Positions 1 to 11,309 of a stretch of DNA of 64,000 nt are shown in pieces. Source of the DNA: Vicia villosa (lineage: Eukaryota > Streptophyta > Magnoliopsida > Fabales > Fabaceae). The notes under the pieces were generated by a model. It worked only from the letters and a program-made list of their open reading frames with translations. It made no database searches and was not told the origin of the DNA. The position numbers and the translations under genes are program-made. The DNA is taken from assembly GCF_029867415.1 (NCBI RefSeq), contig NW_026705393.1:372001-436000 (forward strand), in the 5' to 3' direction. Numbering within the stretch: position 1 is the stretch's first letter; each line of letters begins with the position of its first letter.

Positions 1-45
1 CATCATAAACATCATAAACATATCATTTTTCTGTTGTTGTAGGTA

Positions 46-1374
46 ATGGCTCCTGCTACCAGAAATTACATCCGGATCAACATCTCAACAGTACCATCTG
101 AACTTAAGGAATTAATATCAGAATTCCCCAGAAATGCTTAATTCACCGAGAAGCATGGTCACCTACTCCATTTGGTTACCTCAAAATTTGAAGAAGACGT
201 CCAATTCTTTGATCCCAATCATCATTGTTTTACATTTCCCGATTACCAGCTAGTACCCACCTTGGAGGAACTCTCTGAACTGATTGGGTTACCTATTCAA
301 GATCAATTACCTTTCACTGGTTTAGAAAAGATTCCGAAGCCTGAAATCATTGTTGTTGCCTTACATTTACGGAAGTCAGAAATCGAGTCTAATTGGGAAA
401 CAAAGAGTGGAGTCGAGGGTTTGCTTGCTAAGTTCTTAATGGGAAAGGCTCGATCATTACTGAAGGATACGAATTACCAAGCTTTTGAAGAAGTTGTGGC
501 TCTTTTGATATATGGGTTGGTGTTATTCCCTAATCCTGACCAATTCATAGGCGTGCACGCTATCAACATTTTCTTAACCCGCAATCTGGTACCTACTTTG
601 CTGGGAGACATTCTACATTCTCTATACACTCGTACCATGAAAAAGCGAGGGACTCTTATGTGTTGTGTACCACTACTGGCTAGATGGTTTACATCACACC
701 TTCCCCGATCAGTGTTGAAAAACGAGCAAAGGATGCAATGGTCTCACAGAATTATGTCCTTATCTCATTCAGATATCCGGTGGAACAACTTCTTTCAAGA
801 AGACATCACTCTTATTGACCATTGGGGGGAGTACCCTAATGTGCCGCTCATTGGCATTAGGGGAGGCATCACATACAATCCCTCTTTAGCTTTGCGCCAA
901 TTTGGATATGCACGAAGAAATGGTCCTCACGACATGATCATCCACGACATTATGTTCAACTACGAAGATGATTCCCAAGGATATCGACAAAGGTTTATAC
1001 ATGCTTGGCACAGTGTCTACAAAGTAGAAAGCAAGTCTTTAGGACAATGGAATTCTATTCCCATGGAGCCTTACCTCAAATGGGTGCGTGCTCGTGCTCA
1101 GAAGTTCATCATGCCATATCCCGCTATCCTACCTGTGACCATTGAACCAGAAGTCGAAGGGGAGGAACCTCGATTTATTCTACATCCGGACATGCCGACT
1201 GACCTGGAAGAACTGCAGAAATCTTGGGTTCAACTAAAAGAAGAAAGGGACACCTTCAAAGCACATTGTCAGGACTATAAGAGGAAAGTGTTGGAGCTCA
1301 CCAAACAACTCCATGAAGAACAGCAGATCAACACGTTCCTGGGTGCAAAGAGAAAGCGTCCATGGGAGGCTTGA
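46..1374 (+). pseudogene. Ogre-type retrotransposon ORF1, left copy, one early stop
   Basis: This is the extra ORF that Ogre/Tat Ty3-gypsy elements carry upstream of gag. Its function is not established. The reading frame opens at an ATG at 46, just after a leader ending in TTGTAG. It hits a TAA at 139-141 (codon 32) and then stays open in the same frame to 1374, so the 400-residue open part starting at 172 is the bulk of a protein of about 442 residues. Visible features are a PTLEELSELIGLP segment near the N-terminus, a helical middle with a CCVPLLARWF patch, and a charged coiled-coil-like C-terminal tail rich in E, K and Q. I recognise it by the overall pattern and by its place before gag, not by a catalytic motif. 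A truncated inverted copy lies at 10005-11024. Confidence 0.75.
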
Positions 1375-1628
1375 AGAATCTTTTATTTTCTTTTATTTGC
1401 TTTATCTTGTAAGCCCGAAAGAGGCAAGAAAAAAAAAGAAAAAGAGAAAAGGAAAAGAGAAAAGAAATAAAATGTTTGGCTAATAAATGTTTGTTTCTCT
1501 TTTGTTTAAACGAATCTAAATTCTAAGATCCTTGAAAACATTGCATATGCATCTCATTCATAAACATTGCATAACAGGTTCACATAACAGGTTTCTCATC
1601 TTCTCGCTATTTGTTTCAGTTAGAAGGG
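1375..1628 (+). other. Ogre ORF1-gag spacer with purine-rich tract
   Basis: This is non-coding sequence between ORF1 and gag. It holds an A/G-only run around 1427-1470 and ends in a pyrimidine-rich stretch closing with TTGTTTCAG, about 10 bp before the gag ATG at 1629. That looks like a splice acceptor but may be chance. The mirror copy is at about 9750-10004. Confidence 0.5.
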
Positions 1629-3682
1629 ATGGATTCCGAAGCAAGCATCAAGAATCTCGAGGCACAGAGCGCCCAAGTTCAAGTAGCAATTCTGGAGCTA
1701 GCAAAAGGGAAAGAGGAACTGAAAGCCCTGATGGCCAAGAAGAAAAAGAAGCCTAAGGGATCTGTAGGTTTGAGCCACCTCGTGAGGAAAGTCAGAGTCC
1801 CAGCCAGGAGGTCCAAAAAGGCGCCAATTCCTGAAGTAGTCGGTGAAGGTGATCAAGAAGACAATCACAGCAACCAGGGTTCTGCCAAACCCTCTCTCTC
1901 TCTTCTAACGAAGAAGATTATCATTCCGAAGACAAACAGGGTGATAGCAAATACCAGCAGTTGGAAGAACGCATGAAAGCTATGGAGATACAGAAAATAC
2001 CTGGTTTAGACTTCAACGATCTTGGACTCGTCTCAGTGGTTGTTATCCCTCCAAAGTTCAAAGTTCCTATCTTTGCAAAGTATGATGGAGTCTCTTGCCC
2101 AAAGCTGCATCTAAGGTCCTATGTCAGAAAGATACAACCTCATACGGCGGATAAAAAATTGTGGATTCATTTCTTCCAGGAAAGTCTGTCGGGTACACAA
2201 CTTGAGTGGTACTACATACTGGAAAGTGCAAAAGTTCACACTTGGGAAGATTTGGCCGCTGCTTTCTACAAACAGTATCAATACAACACTGACCTTGCAC
2301 CAACCCGTACTCAACTACGGGGCATGACCATGGCACCAAAAGAAAGCTTCAAAGGTTATGCACAAAAATGGAGAAATCTAGCTGGAAGGGTTCAACCTCC
2401 CTTATCTGATCGCGAGTTGGTCGACATGTTCATGGGCACTTTAACTGGCCCTTTTTACAGTCATTTGCTGGGAAGCTCATCGTCAGGTTTCACTGACCTG
2501 ATATTAACTGGAGAGCGTGTCGAAAGCGGCATTCAAAGTGGAAAAATTCAAGTAGGCTCCTCCTCTGGTACTACAAAGAGGCCCATCAGTGGGAGAAATG
2601 AAGTCAATACAGTGCACAGTCAGAAGGGTCGCAACAAAAGTGATCATCACCAATCTGTAGGGGCTGTTCTGATCTCTACGTCTGCGCCTCAACAAGATCA
2701 ACCGCCGAAGTATACGCGTCGGCCAGACGCACCAAGAAGGAACTTCACCAAAATCAACATGCCCATCTCCCAAGCATTGCAGCACTTGTTAAAAGTAAAT
2801 CTGATTACATTGAGGGATCCTCCGAAGAATGTCAACACTTCCTCTCCTAGTTATCGCCCTGACGCAACATGTGCATACCATTCCAATAGTCCTGGACATG
2901 ATGCAGATCACTGTTGGGCCTTGAAAAATAAGATCCAAGACATGATAGATGCTGGGGAAATTGAATTCGACCCTCCAGAGATTCCAAATGTCATTACTGC
3001 TCCTATGCCCAAGCATGACAAGGCCATCAATGCTGTAGATTATGCTTCTCATGTTGCTGATGTGATGAATTTAACTACTTCCCTCTTAGTTATCAAAGCA
3101 AAGCTGCTACAATCCGGTTTATTTCCGGGTTGTAATGAGAATTGTTACCATTGTGCTTCTCAGTCCAACGGCTGTGCGAAATTGAAGGAAGGCATTCAGC
3201 GCCTGATGAACAATCATGCAATAATGTTTGAAAGAATTCCCCATGTGAAGAACTATTGCCAGGATTTGTCTGTTATTTCCACAACCCCTGTGAAAATTCC
3301 AGCAAATAAACCCGTCAAAATTACTGCTGCACCTAGAGTAGCATATGTAATCATCACCAATCCGGCTCCATTTCCATATTCCTCAGACAAAGCTGTTCCG
3401 TGGAGCTATGTCATGAATGTTTATGTCCATGGAGTTAAACAAGACACCTCGACTGATGAGGCCGTGAATGTTACTAATCCAGTTGTTGATAATATTGTGA
3501 GGACTAGTAAGATTACAAGAAGTGGAAGGGTCTTTTCGTCGGAAATTTCTCCAAATGTTACTACTACTCCAGTCCAGGTCCCAGTTCCTAATCAAGCTGT
3601 CAATGCTCGAGGCAAAGAGCCATTAATTGAACCAGTTCAAGTACCTGTTGAAGTCACTTTTGAAAATCATCTGCAAAAGTGA
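1629..3682 (+). pseudogene. Ogre gag, left copy (frameshift, truncated at a stop)
   Basis: Gag is the capsid-type polyprotein of an Ogre element. The start MDSEASIKNLEAQ at 1629 is shared with the right copy. A basic stretch (KKKKKP) follows. The capsid-like core has motifs such as RKIQPHTADKKLWIHFFQ and a GYAQKWRNLAGRV patch. A Cys/His cluster (CAYHSNSPGHDADHC, about 2868-2912) stands where a zinc knuckle would be. At about 1885-1902 the CT run is one dinucleotide longer than in the right copy, which shifts the frame, so the protein is read as two overlapping ORFs (1611-1976 and 1961-3682). The downstream ORF ends at 3680-3682. Relative to the right copy, about 33 bp just before this stop are missing. 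Protease follows directly. Confidence 0.8.
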
Positions 3683-5380
3683 TGATTACAATATTGTTGA
3701 ACAACTGGGGCACACTGCTTCAAAGATTTCAATGCTATCTCTGTTGAGGTATTCATAAGCTCATGCTAAGGCCCTGATGAAATTCTTGAAAGTTGCACAT
3801 GTACCACAAGAGATCTCAGTCGACCAATTTGAAAATTGTGTTGCCAGTCTAACAGTGGATAACGGTCTCGGTTTCTCTGATGCTGATTTAACCCCTGCCG
3901 GGAAAAATCACAATAAAGCCCTGCACATCTCTGTTGAATGTAAAGGCACCACTTTGTCTCATGTGCTGGTAGACAATGGTTCCTCGTTAAATGTGTTACC
4001 AAAAGTAGTACTGGAGAAACTTGACTTCGAAGGAGTTGTGTTACAACCAAGCGATGTTGTGGTAAGAGGCTTCGACGGGTCAACAAGAACAGTATACGAA
4101 GAAGTTAAGCTCCCAGTCAGAGTGGGCTCTCAGATCTTTGATTCTACCTTTTACGTGATGGACATTCATCCAGCGTACTCCTGTTTACTAGGACGCCCTT
4201 GGATACATGGGGCAAGCGCTGTAACTTCTACCCTGCATCAGAAGTTAAAATATCCGATAAAAGGCAAGGTCGTCACGGTTTATGGTGAAGAAGAATATGT
4301 GGTTAGCCACCTAAGTAACTCCAAGTATGTTGAGATGGATGGTGAATTCATCGAGACCCCCTGTCAAGCTTTTGAGGTGGTCCCTCCGACTGTCTCTACT
4401 GCCAAACATATCTTTGCTGCTCCTGCTACAAGAATAACTCCAACAATGGCTTCTCTCAAAGATGCTAAGGTTGTGATCGAAAAGGGTGGTTGCACAGTGT
4501 GGGGACAACTCCCTGATGTGCCTTACAAGTTCGATAAGCTAGGTATGGGTTATGCTAATGGAACTCAGAAGAATGATCAACATCCTCGTTATGAAGGATT
4601 AATGTCCCATTTCATCAGCCAAGGAGTAAATGCTATCGAAGACGACAAAGTGATCTCAAACCTTATTACTAAGCAACATCCAAAAGAAGTTCCACCCGTT
4701 CCCAAAAAGGTTTGGGATACTTTGGGAGAACCGAGCGGCAAGTACGACTTTCTAGTGAAGTACACTGTTCCTCAGAGTTCTCTGATTGCCATTGAAGACA
4801 TTGTCCCAACTGGATGGGATGATCAGTTCGAAGATGACAAAAGTATCACAGGTTCCGTTGCTAAGCAATGCCAAAGTCCACCTAGTCCACCTATTCCAAA
4901 AGAAGTCTGGGATACGCTGGGAGAGCCAAGTGGCAAGTATAACTTTATGGTGAAGTATTCCGCTCCCTTAAGCTCAAAAATCGCCATTGAAGACATTGTC
5001 CCAACTGGATGGGATGAACATTCCGAAGACGATAAGATAATCACAAGCCCCGTCACTCCTGAAGAAGTCTGGGATACACTGGGAGAACCAAGTGGCAAGT
5101 ATGATTTTCTGGTGAAGTACACTGCTCCCCAGAGTGCGCAAATCTCTATCTTATCGAGTATCTCTCTCAGCCAACAGAGGTACCTCAGCCTGGGCTCTCA
5201 TCTCCAACATAGCATCTTGCTCATCCTGAAGGATCAATAGCCCGTCTCGTCACCAAAGAAGTCAATGTTGTGGAAGACGAATAAGACAACTGCAATTGGG
5301 GCAACTGGATATTCCCCACTCACAACAATGGATTGAACAACTGGGAAGTCGAAGATGTTATCTCCTTTGATCAGGAGTAA
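3683..5380 (+). pseudogene. Ogre protease region with repeat linker, left copy
   Basis: This region continues the gag-pro polyprotein. A GAA-to-TAA change at about 3757 (SEAHAK becomes a stop) breaks it, and it is open again from 3777. The aspartic-protease signature is VLVDNGSSLNVLP at about 3967-4005. The right copy reads DSGSS there, and both variants occur in plant Tat-clade proteases, so I do not call the site dead. A second conserved block, FYVMDIHPAYSCLLGRPWIHG, follows at about 4150-4210. After it come three tandem VWDTLGEPSGKYDF repeats. A 31-bp deletion near 5151, seen against the right copy, shifts the frame and ends the open frame at 5240. The original frame would end at the TAA at 5378-5380. 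Sequence beyond this is probably the Ogre intron, and no RT follows. Confidence 0.75.
4690..5150 (+). repeat. Three tandem ~55-65-residue coding repeats after protease
   Basis: Each unit begins VWDTLGEPSGKYDF, continues as a VKY..PxSS segment, and ends IAIEDIVPTGWD followed by an acidic D/E-rich linker. Units start at about 4710, 4904 and 5068. The third is truncated in this copy by the 31-bp deletion. The mirror copy has the same three units at about 6200-6650. Confidence 0.8.
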
Positions 5381-5615
5381 ATGCAATTTCCTGTTTTCGT
5401 TGTTTATATGTTCAAAAAATAAAAATGGTTCCTGTACTATCGAACCATGAACTTTAAAGCCAGGTGCCTTGCCCAGGGCACACTGGTCCTTTTGATAAGG
5501 GTTTGTCATATCATGATCATATGTTCATTCAATAAAATCATGGGACGTTTGCATATTCAAATTTAGCGATCCTTTTTGTTTCTTTTTTTTACTTTATTCG
5601 TTTTCAAATAGCTAT

Positions 5616-5714
5616 TGGATTTTCAAAGTCATGACTGGCAATAGCAGAATCGTTATCAACAGGATCAGAGTGAATGTGAATCTGCATTTATTTTGTGGGT
5701 GTGTGTAAGAACAC
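5616..5714. other. 99-bp loop of the giant palindrome
   Basis: This is the only unpaired sequence between the arms. It is flanked on both sides by ATAGCTAT (5608-5615 and 5715-5722). No ORF or internal repeat is visible. It is probably native Ogre intron sequence. Confidence 0.8.
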
Positions 5715-5949
5715 ATAGCTATTTGAAAACGAATAAAGTAAAAAAAAGAAACAAAAAGGATCGCAGAATTTGAATATGCAAACGTCCCATGAGTTTATTG
5801 AATGAACATATGATCATGATATGACAAACCCTTATCAAAAGGACCAGTGTGCCCCGGGCAAGGCATCTGGCTTTAAAGTTCATGGTTCGATAGTACAGGA
5901 ACCATTTTTATTTTTTGAACATATAAACAACGAAAATAGGATATTGCAT

Positions 5950-7667
5950 TTACTCCTGATCAAAGGAGATAACATCTTCCACTTCCCAGTTGTTCAATCC
6001 ATTGTTGTGAGTGGGGAATATCCAGTTGCCCTAGTTGCAGTTGTCTTATTCGTCTTCCACAACATTGACTTCTTTGGTGACGAGACGGGCTATTGATCCT
6101 TCAGAATGAGCAAGATGCTCTGTTGGAGATGAGAGCCCAGGCTGAGGTACCTCTGTTGGCTGAGAGAGATACTCGATAAGATCGTCCCATCCAGTTGGGA
6201 TGATGTCTTTGATAGAGATTTGCAGTGTACTTCACCAGAAAATCATACTTGCCACTTGGTTCTCCCAGTGTATCCCAGATTTCTTCAGGAGTGACGGGGC
6301 TTGTGATTATCTTATCGTCTTCGGAATGTTCATCCCATCCAGTTGGGACAATGTCTTCAATGGCGATTTTTGAGCTTAAGGGAGCGGAATACTTCACCAT
6401 AAAGTCATACTTGCCACTTGGCTCTCCCAGCGTATCCCAGACTTCTTTTGGAATAGGTGGACTAGGTGGACTTTGGCATTGCTTAGCAACGGAACCTGTG
6501 ATACTTTTGTCATCTTCGAACTGATCATCCCATCCAGTTGGGACAATGTCTTCAATGGCAATCAGAGAACTCTGAGGAACAGTGTACTTCACTAGAAAGT
6601 CGTACTTGCCGCTCGGTTCTCCCAAAGTATCCCAAACCTCTTTGGGAACGGGTGGAACTTCTTTTGGATGTTGCTTAGTAATAAGGTTTGAGATCACTTT
6701 GTCGTCTTCGATAGCATTTACTCCTTGTGCTGATGAAATGGGACATTAATCCTTCAGAACGAGGATGTTGATCATTCGTCTGAGTTCCATTAGCATAACC
6801 CATACCTAGCTTATCGAACTTGTAAGGCACATCAGGGAGTTGTCCCCACACTGTGCAACCACCCTTTTTGATCACAACCTTAGCATCTTTGAGAGAAGCC
6901 ATTGTTGGAGTTATTCTTGTAGCAGGAGCAGCAAAGATATGTTTGGCAGTAGAGACAGCCGGAGGGACCACCTCAAAAGCTTGACAGGGGGTCTCGATGA
7001 ATTCACCATCCATCTCATCATACTTGGAGTTACTTAGGTGGGTAACCACATATTCTTCTTCACCATAAACCATGACGACCTTGCCTTTTATCGGATATTT
7101 TAACTGCTGATGCAGGGTATAAGTTACAGCGCTTGCCCCATGTATCCAAGGGCATCCTAGTAAACAGGAGTACGCTGGATGAATGTCCATCACGTAAAAG
7201 GTAGAATCAAAGATCTGAGAGCCCACTCTGATTGGGAGCTTAACTTCTCCGTATACTGTTCTTGTTGACCCGTCGAAGGCTCTTACCATAACATCGTTTG
7301 GTTGTAACACAACTCCTTCGAAGTCAAGTTTCTCCAGTACTACTTTTGGTAACACATTTAACGAGGAACCACTGTCTACCAGCACATGAGACAAAGTGGT
7401 GCCTTTACATTCAACAGAGATGTGCAGGGCTTTATTGTGATTTTTCAAGGCAGGGGTTAAATCAGCATCAGAGAAACCGAGACCGTTATCCACTTTTAGA
7501 CTGGCAACACAATTTTCAAATTGGTCGAATAAGATCTCTTGTGGTACATGTGCAACTTTCAAGAATTTCATCAGGGCCTTGGCATGAGCTTCTGAATACC
7601 TCAACAGAGATAGCATGGAAATCTTTGAAGTAGTGTGCCCCAGTTGTTCAACAATATTGTTAATCAC
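5950..7667 (-). pseudogene. Ogre protease region with repeat linker, right copy
   Basis: This is the inverted copy of the left protease region. The active-site motif reads VLVDSGSSLNVLP (about 7365-7400) and the FYVMDIHPAYSCLLG block follows. The first open stretch (7667-6675) ends in a frameshift at about 6735, where one extra base is present relative to the left copy (AGCACAAGG against AGCCAAGG). The second stretch (6697-6101) carries the three VWDTLGEPSGKYDF repeats. It lacks a 14-bp piece present in the left copy near the end of the third repeat, but keeps the 31 bp the left copy lost. A stop just before 7667 separates it from gag. Confidence 0.75.
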
Positions 7668-9749
7668 TTTTGCAGATGATTTTCAAAATCTCCTCCATTT
7701 CTTGCTTTGAAGGATCTTCAACAGTGACTTCACCAGGTACTTGAACTGGTTCAATTAATGGCTCTTTGCCTCGAGCATTGACAGCTTGATTAGGAACTGG
7801 GACCTAGACTGGAGTAGTAGTAACATTTGGAGAAATGTCCGGCGAAAAGACCCTTCCACTTCTTGTAATCTTACTAGTCCCCACAATATTATCAACAACT
7901 GGATTAGTAACATTCACGGCCTCATCAGTCGAGGTGTCTTGTTTAACTCCATAAACATAAACATTCATGACATAGCTCCACGGAACAGCTTTGTCTGAGG
8001 AATATGGAAATGGAGCCGGATTGGTGATGATTACATATGCTACTCTAGGTGCAGCAGTAATTTTGACAGGTTTATTTGCTGGAATTTTCACAGGGGTTGT
8101 GGAAATAACAGACAAATCCTGGCAATAGTTCTTCACATGGGGAATTCTTTCAAACATTATTGCATGATTGTTCATCAGGCGCTGAATGCCTTCCTTCAAT
8201 TTCGCACAGCCGTTGGACTGAGAAGCACAATGGTAACAATTCTCATTACAACCCAGAAATAAACTGGATTGTAGCAGCTTTGCTTTGATAACTAAGAGGG
8301 AAGTAGTTAAATTCATCACATCAGCAACATGAGAAGCATCATCTACAACATTGATGGCTTTGTCATGCTTGGGCATAGGAGCAGTAATGACATTTGGAAT
8401 CTCTGGAGGGTCGAATTCAATTTCCCCAGCATCTATCATGTCTTGGATCTTATTTTTCAAGGCCCAACAGTGATCTGCATCATGTCCAGGACTATTGGAA
8501 TGGTATGCACATGTTGCGTCAGGGCGATAACTAGGAGAGGAAGTGTTGACATTCTTCGGAGGATCCCTCAATGTAATCAGATTTACTTTTAACAAGTGCT
8601 GCAATGCTTGGGAGATGGGCATGTTGATTTTGGTGAAGTTCCTTCTTGGTGCGTCTGACCGACGCGTATACTTTGGCGGTTGATCTTGTTGAGGTGCAGA
8701 CGTAGAGATCAGAACAGCCCCTACAGATTGGTGATGATCACTTTTGTTGCGACCCTTCTGACTGTGCACTGTATTGACTTCATTTCTCCCACTGATGGGC
8801 CTCTTTGTAGTACCAGAGGAGGAGCCTACTTGAATTTTTCCGCTTTGAATGCCGCTTTCGACACGCTCTCCAGTTAATATCAAGTCAGTGAAACCTGACG
8901 ACGAGCTTCCCAGCAAATGACTGTAAAAAGGGCCAGTTAAAGTGCCCATGAACATGTCGACCAGCTCACGATCAGATAAGGGAGGTTGAACCCTTCCAGC
9001 TAGATTTCTCCATTTTTGTGCATACCCTTTGAAGCTTTCTTTCGGTGCCATGGTCATGCCCCGTAGTTGAGTACGGGTTGGTGCAAGGTCAGCGTTGTAT
9101 TGATACTGTTTGTAGAAAGCAGCGGCCAAATCTTCCCAGGTGTGAACTTTTGCACTTTCCAGTTGGTAGTACCACTCGAGTTGTGTACCCGGCAGACTTT
9201 CCTGGAAGAAATGAATCCATAATTTTTTATCCGCCGTATGAGGTTGTATCTTTCTCACATAGGACCTTAGATGCAGCTTTGGGCAAGAGACTCATCAGAC
9301 TTTGCAAAGATAGGAACTTTGAACTTTGGAGGGATAACAACCCCTGAGACGAGTCCAAGATCGTTGAAGTCTAAACCAGGTATTTTATGTATCTCCATAG
9401 CTTTCATGCGTTCTTCCAACTGCTGGTATTTTCTATCACCCTGTTCGTCTTCGGAATGATAATCTTCTTCGTTAGAAGAGAGAGAGGGTTTGGCAGAACC
9501 CTGGTTGCTGTGATTGTCTTCTTGATCACCTTCACCGACTACTTCAGGGATTGGCGCCTTTTTGGACCTCCTGGCTGGGACTCTGACTTTCCTCACGAGG
9601 TGGCTCAAACCTATAGATCTCTTAGGCTTCTTTTTCTTCTTGGCCATCAGGGCTTTCAGTTCCTCTTGCCCTTTTGCTAGCTCCAGAATTGCTAACTGAA
9701 CTTGGGCGCTCTGTGCCTCGAGATTCTTGATGCTTGCTTCGGAATCCAT
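7668..9749 (-). pseudogene. Ogre gag, right copy (one frameshift, one stop)
   Basis: This is the inverted copy of gag, starting MDSEASIKNLEAQ at 9749. The CT run that shifts the left copy is in frame here. Instead, a single G is missing near 9290 (GATGAGTC against GATGGAGTC), which splits it into 9749-9267 and 9258-7804. A TAG at about 7804-7806 ends the long part where the left copy reads CAG. The Cys/His cluster CAYHSNSPGHDADHC is kept at about 8470-8515. The segment 7668-7803 still resembles the gag-pro linker (QEMEEILKII). Confidence 0.8.
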
Positions 9750-10004
9750 CCATTCTACTTGAAATAAACAGCGAGAAGATGAGAAACATGTTATGTGAAC
9801 CTGTTATGAAATGTTTATGAATGAGATGCATATGCAATGTTTTCAAGGATCTTAGAATTTAGATTCGTTTAAACAAAAGAGAAACAAACGTTTATTAGCC
9901 AAACATTTTATTTCTTTTCTCTTTTCCTTTTCTCTTTTTCTTTTTTTTTTCTTGCCTCTTTCGGGCTTACAAGATAAAGCAAATAAAAGAAAATAAAAGA
10001 TTCT

Positions 10005-11024
10005 TCAAGCCTCCCATGGACGCTTTCTCTTTGCACCCAGGAACGTGTTGATCTGCTGTTCTCCATGGAGTTGTTTGGTGAGCTCCAACACTTTCCTTTT
10101 ATAGTCCTGACAATGTGCTTTGAAGGTGTCCCTTTCTTCTTTTAGTTGAACCCAAGATTTCTGCAGTTCTTCCAAGTCAGTCGGCATGTCGGGATGTAGA
10201 ATAACTCGAGGTTCCTCCCCTTCGACTTCTGGCTCAATGGTCACAGGTATGATAGCGGGATATGGCATGATGAACTTCTGAGCACGAGCACGCACCCATT
10301 TGAGGTAAGGCTCCATGGGAGTAGAATTCCATTGTCCTAAAGACTTGCGTTCTACTTTGTAGACACTGTCCCAAGCATGTATAAACCTTTGTCGATATCC
10401 TTGGGAATCATCTTCGTAGTTGAACACAATGTCGTGGATGATCATGTCGTGAGGACCATTTCTTCGTGCATATCCAAATTGGCGCAAAGCTAAAGAGGGA
10501 TTGTAGGTGATGCCTCCCCTAATGCCAAGGACCGGCACATTAGGGTACTCCCCACAATGGTCAATAAGAGTGATGTCTTCTTGAAAGAAGTTGTTCCATC
10601 GGATATCTGAATGAGATAAGGACATAATTCTGTGAGACCATTGCATCCTTTGCTCGTTTTTCAACACCGATCGGGGAAGGTGTGATGTAAACCATCTAGC
10701 CAGTAGTGGTACACAACACATAAGAGTCCCTCGCTTTTTCATGGTACGAGTGTATAGAGAATGTAGAATGTCTCCCAGCAAAGTAGGTACCGGATTGCGG
10801 GTTAAGAAAATGTTGATAGCGTGCACGCCTATGAATTGGTCGGGATTAGGGAATAACACCAACCCATATATCAAAAGAGCCACAACTTCTTCAAAAGCTT
10901 GGTAATTCGTATCCTTCAGTAATGATCGAGCCTTTCGCATTAAGAACTTAGCAAGCAAACCCTCGACTCCACATCCTTGCCTGTAACTGCTCTTCGAGGA
11001 GGAGGCATTATGTTGTACATGCAA
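10005..11024 (-). pseudogene. Ogre ORF1, right copy, N-terminus replaced
   Basis: The sequence from GVEGLLAKFLM to the C-terminal KRKRPWEA matches residues from about 120 onward of the left ORF1. The first 18 codons (11024-10973, starting MHVQHNASSSK) are unrelated to Ogre ORF1 and come from the sequence joined at the palindrome breakpoint. The fused frame is open for 339 residues. Whether it was ever expressed is unknown. The ATG at 11024 lies about 80 bp downstream, in the minus direction, of a TATA-like element. Confidence 0.7.
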
Positions 11025-11190
11025 AACTGGTGAGAAACAAAACGACGGTGAAAGTTAAAATGAATTGGTGGATGTGGTAGAGGGTGAGAATTGGAGAAGC
11101 TTATATGAAAAGGGTTGATAATTTGGTGTGGTTTAAAGGGTAAAGGTGGAAGCTTTTGTGGAATTTTGGGGTTTTTGAGAGAATGACCTC
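10973..11190 (-). promoter_or_regulatory. Promoter-like sequence fused to the right Ogre arm
   Basis: On the minus strand this segment has a TATA-like CATATAAGC near 11100-11108, then a pyrimidine-rich leader (CTCACCCTCTACC and similar), then ATGs at 11024 and 11005. The second ATG opens MPPPRRAVTGKD in another frame. The source element is not recognised. The promoter reading is inference from composition only. Confidence 0.35.
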
Positions 11191-11309
11191 TAGACCAACT
11201 ACCAACAAGTAATTATTAACATCTTTTATGGTTCAACAACCATTTAAAGACCAGTTTTCTGTCGCACGCTTTTTGATTCTTACACTTTCACGAAAATCTA
11301 AATAAACGT

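Larger units (their letters stand above)
407..5615 (+). repeat. Left arm of a ~5.2-kb inverted repeat
   Basis: The arm runs from inside Ogre ORF1 to the intron start. Its reverse complement lies at 5715-10972. The shared sequence begins at GTGGAGTCGAGG (407) and ends in the self-complementary octamer ATAGCTAT (5608-5615). The arms differ by scattered substitutions and several small indels. By eye the coding parts are about 7 percent different at the protein level, so they are not an exact duplicate. Confidence 0.9.
5715..10972 (-). repeat. Right arm of the ~5.2-kb inverted repeat
   Basis: This arm mirrors 407-5615. It stops abruptly at 10972, inside ORF1, whereas the left arm continues the ORF for another 361 bp to its ATG. 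Beyond 10972 the sequence is unrelated to the left copy. Confidence 0.9.

Noticed and set aside
6101..6697. Protease-linker ORF as a separate gene
   Set aside because: It is the out-of-frame continuation of the right-arm gag-pro polyprotein after a one-base insertion.
407..10972. Palindrome as a missed-adapter or assembly artefact
   Set aside because: Arms differ by many substitutions, several indels and different stops. An artefact would give near-identical arms. Long-read confirmation would still be useful.
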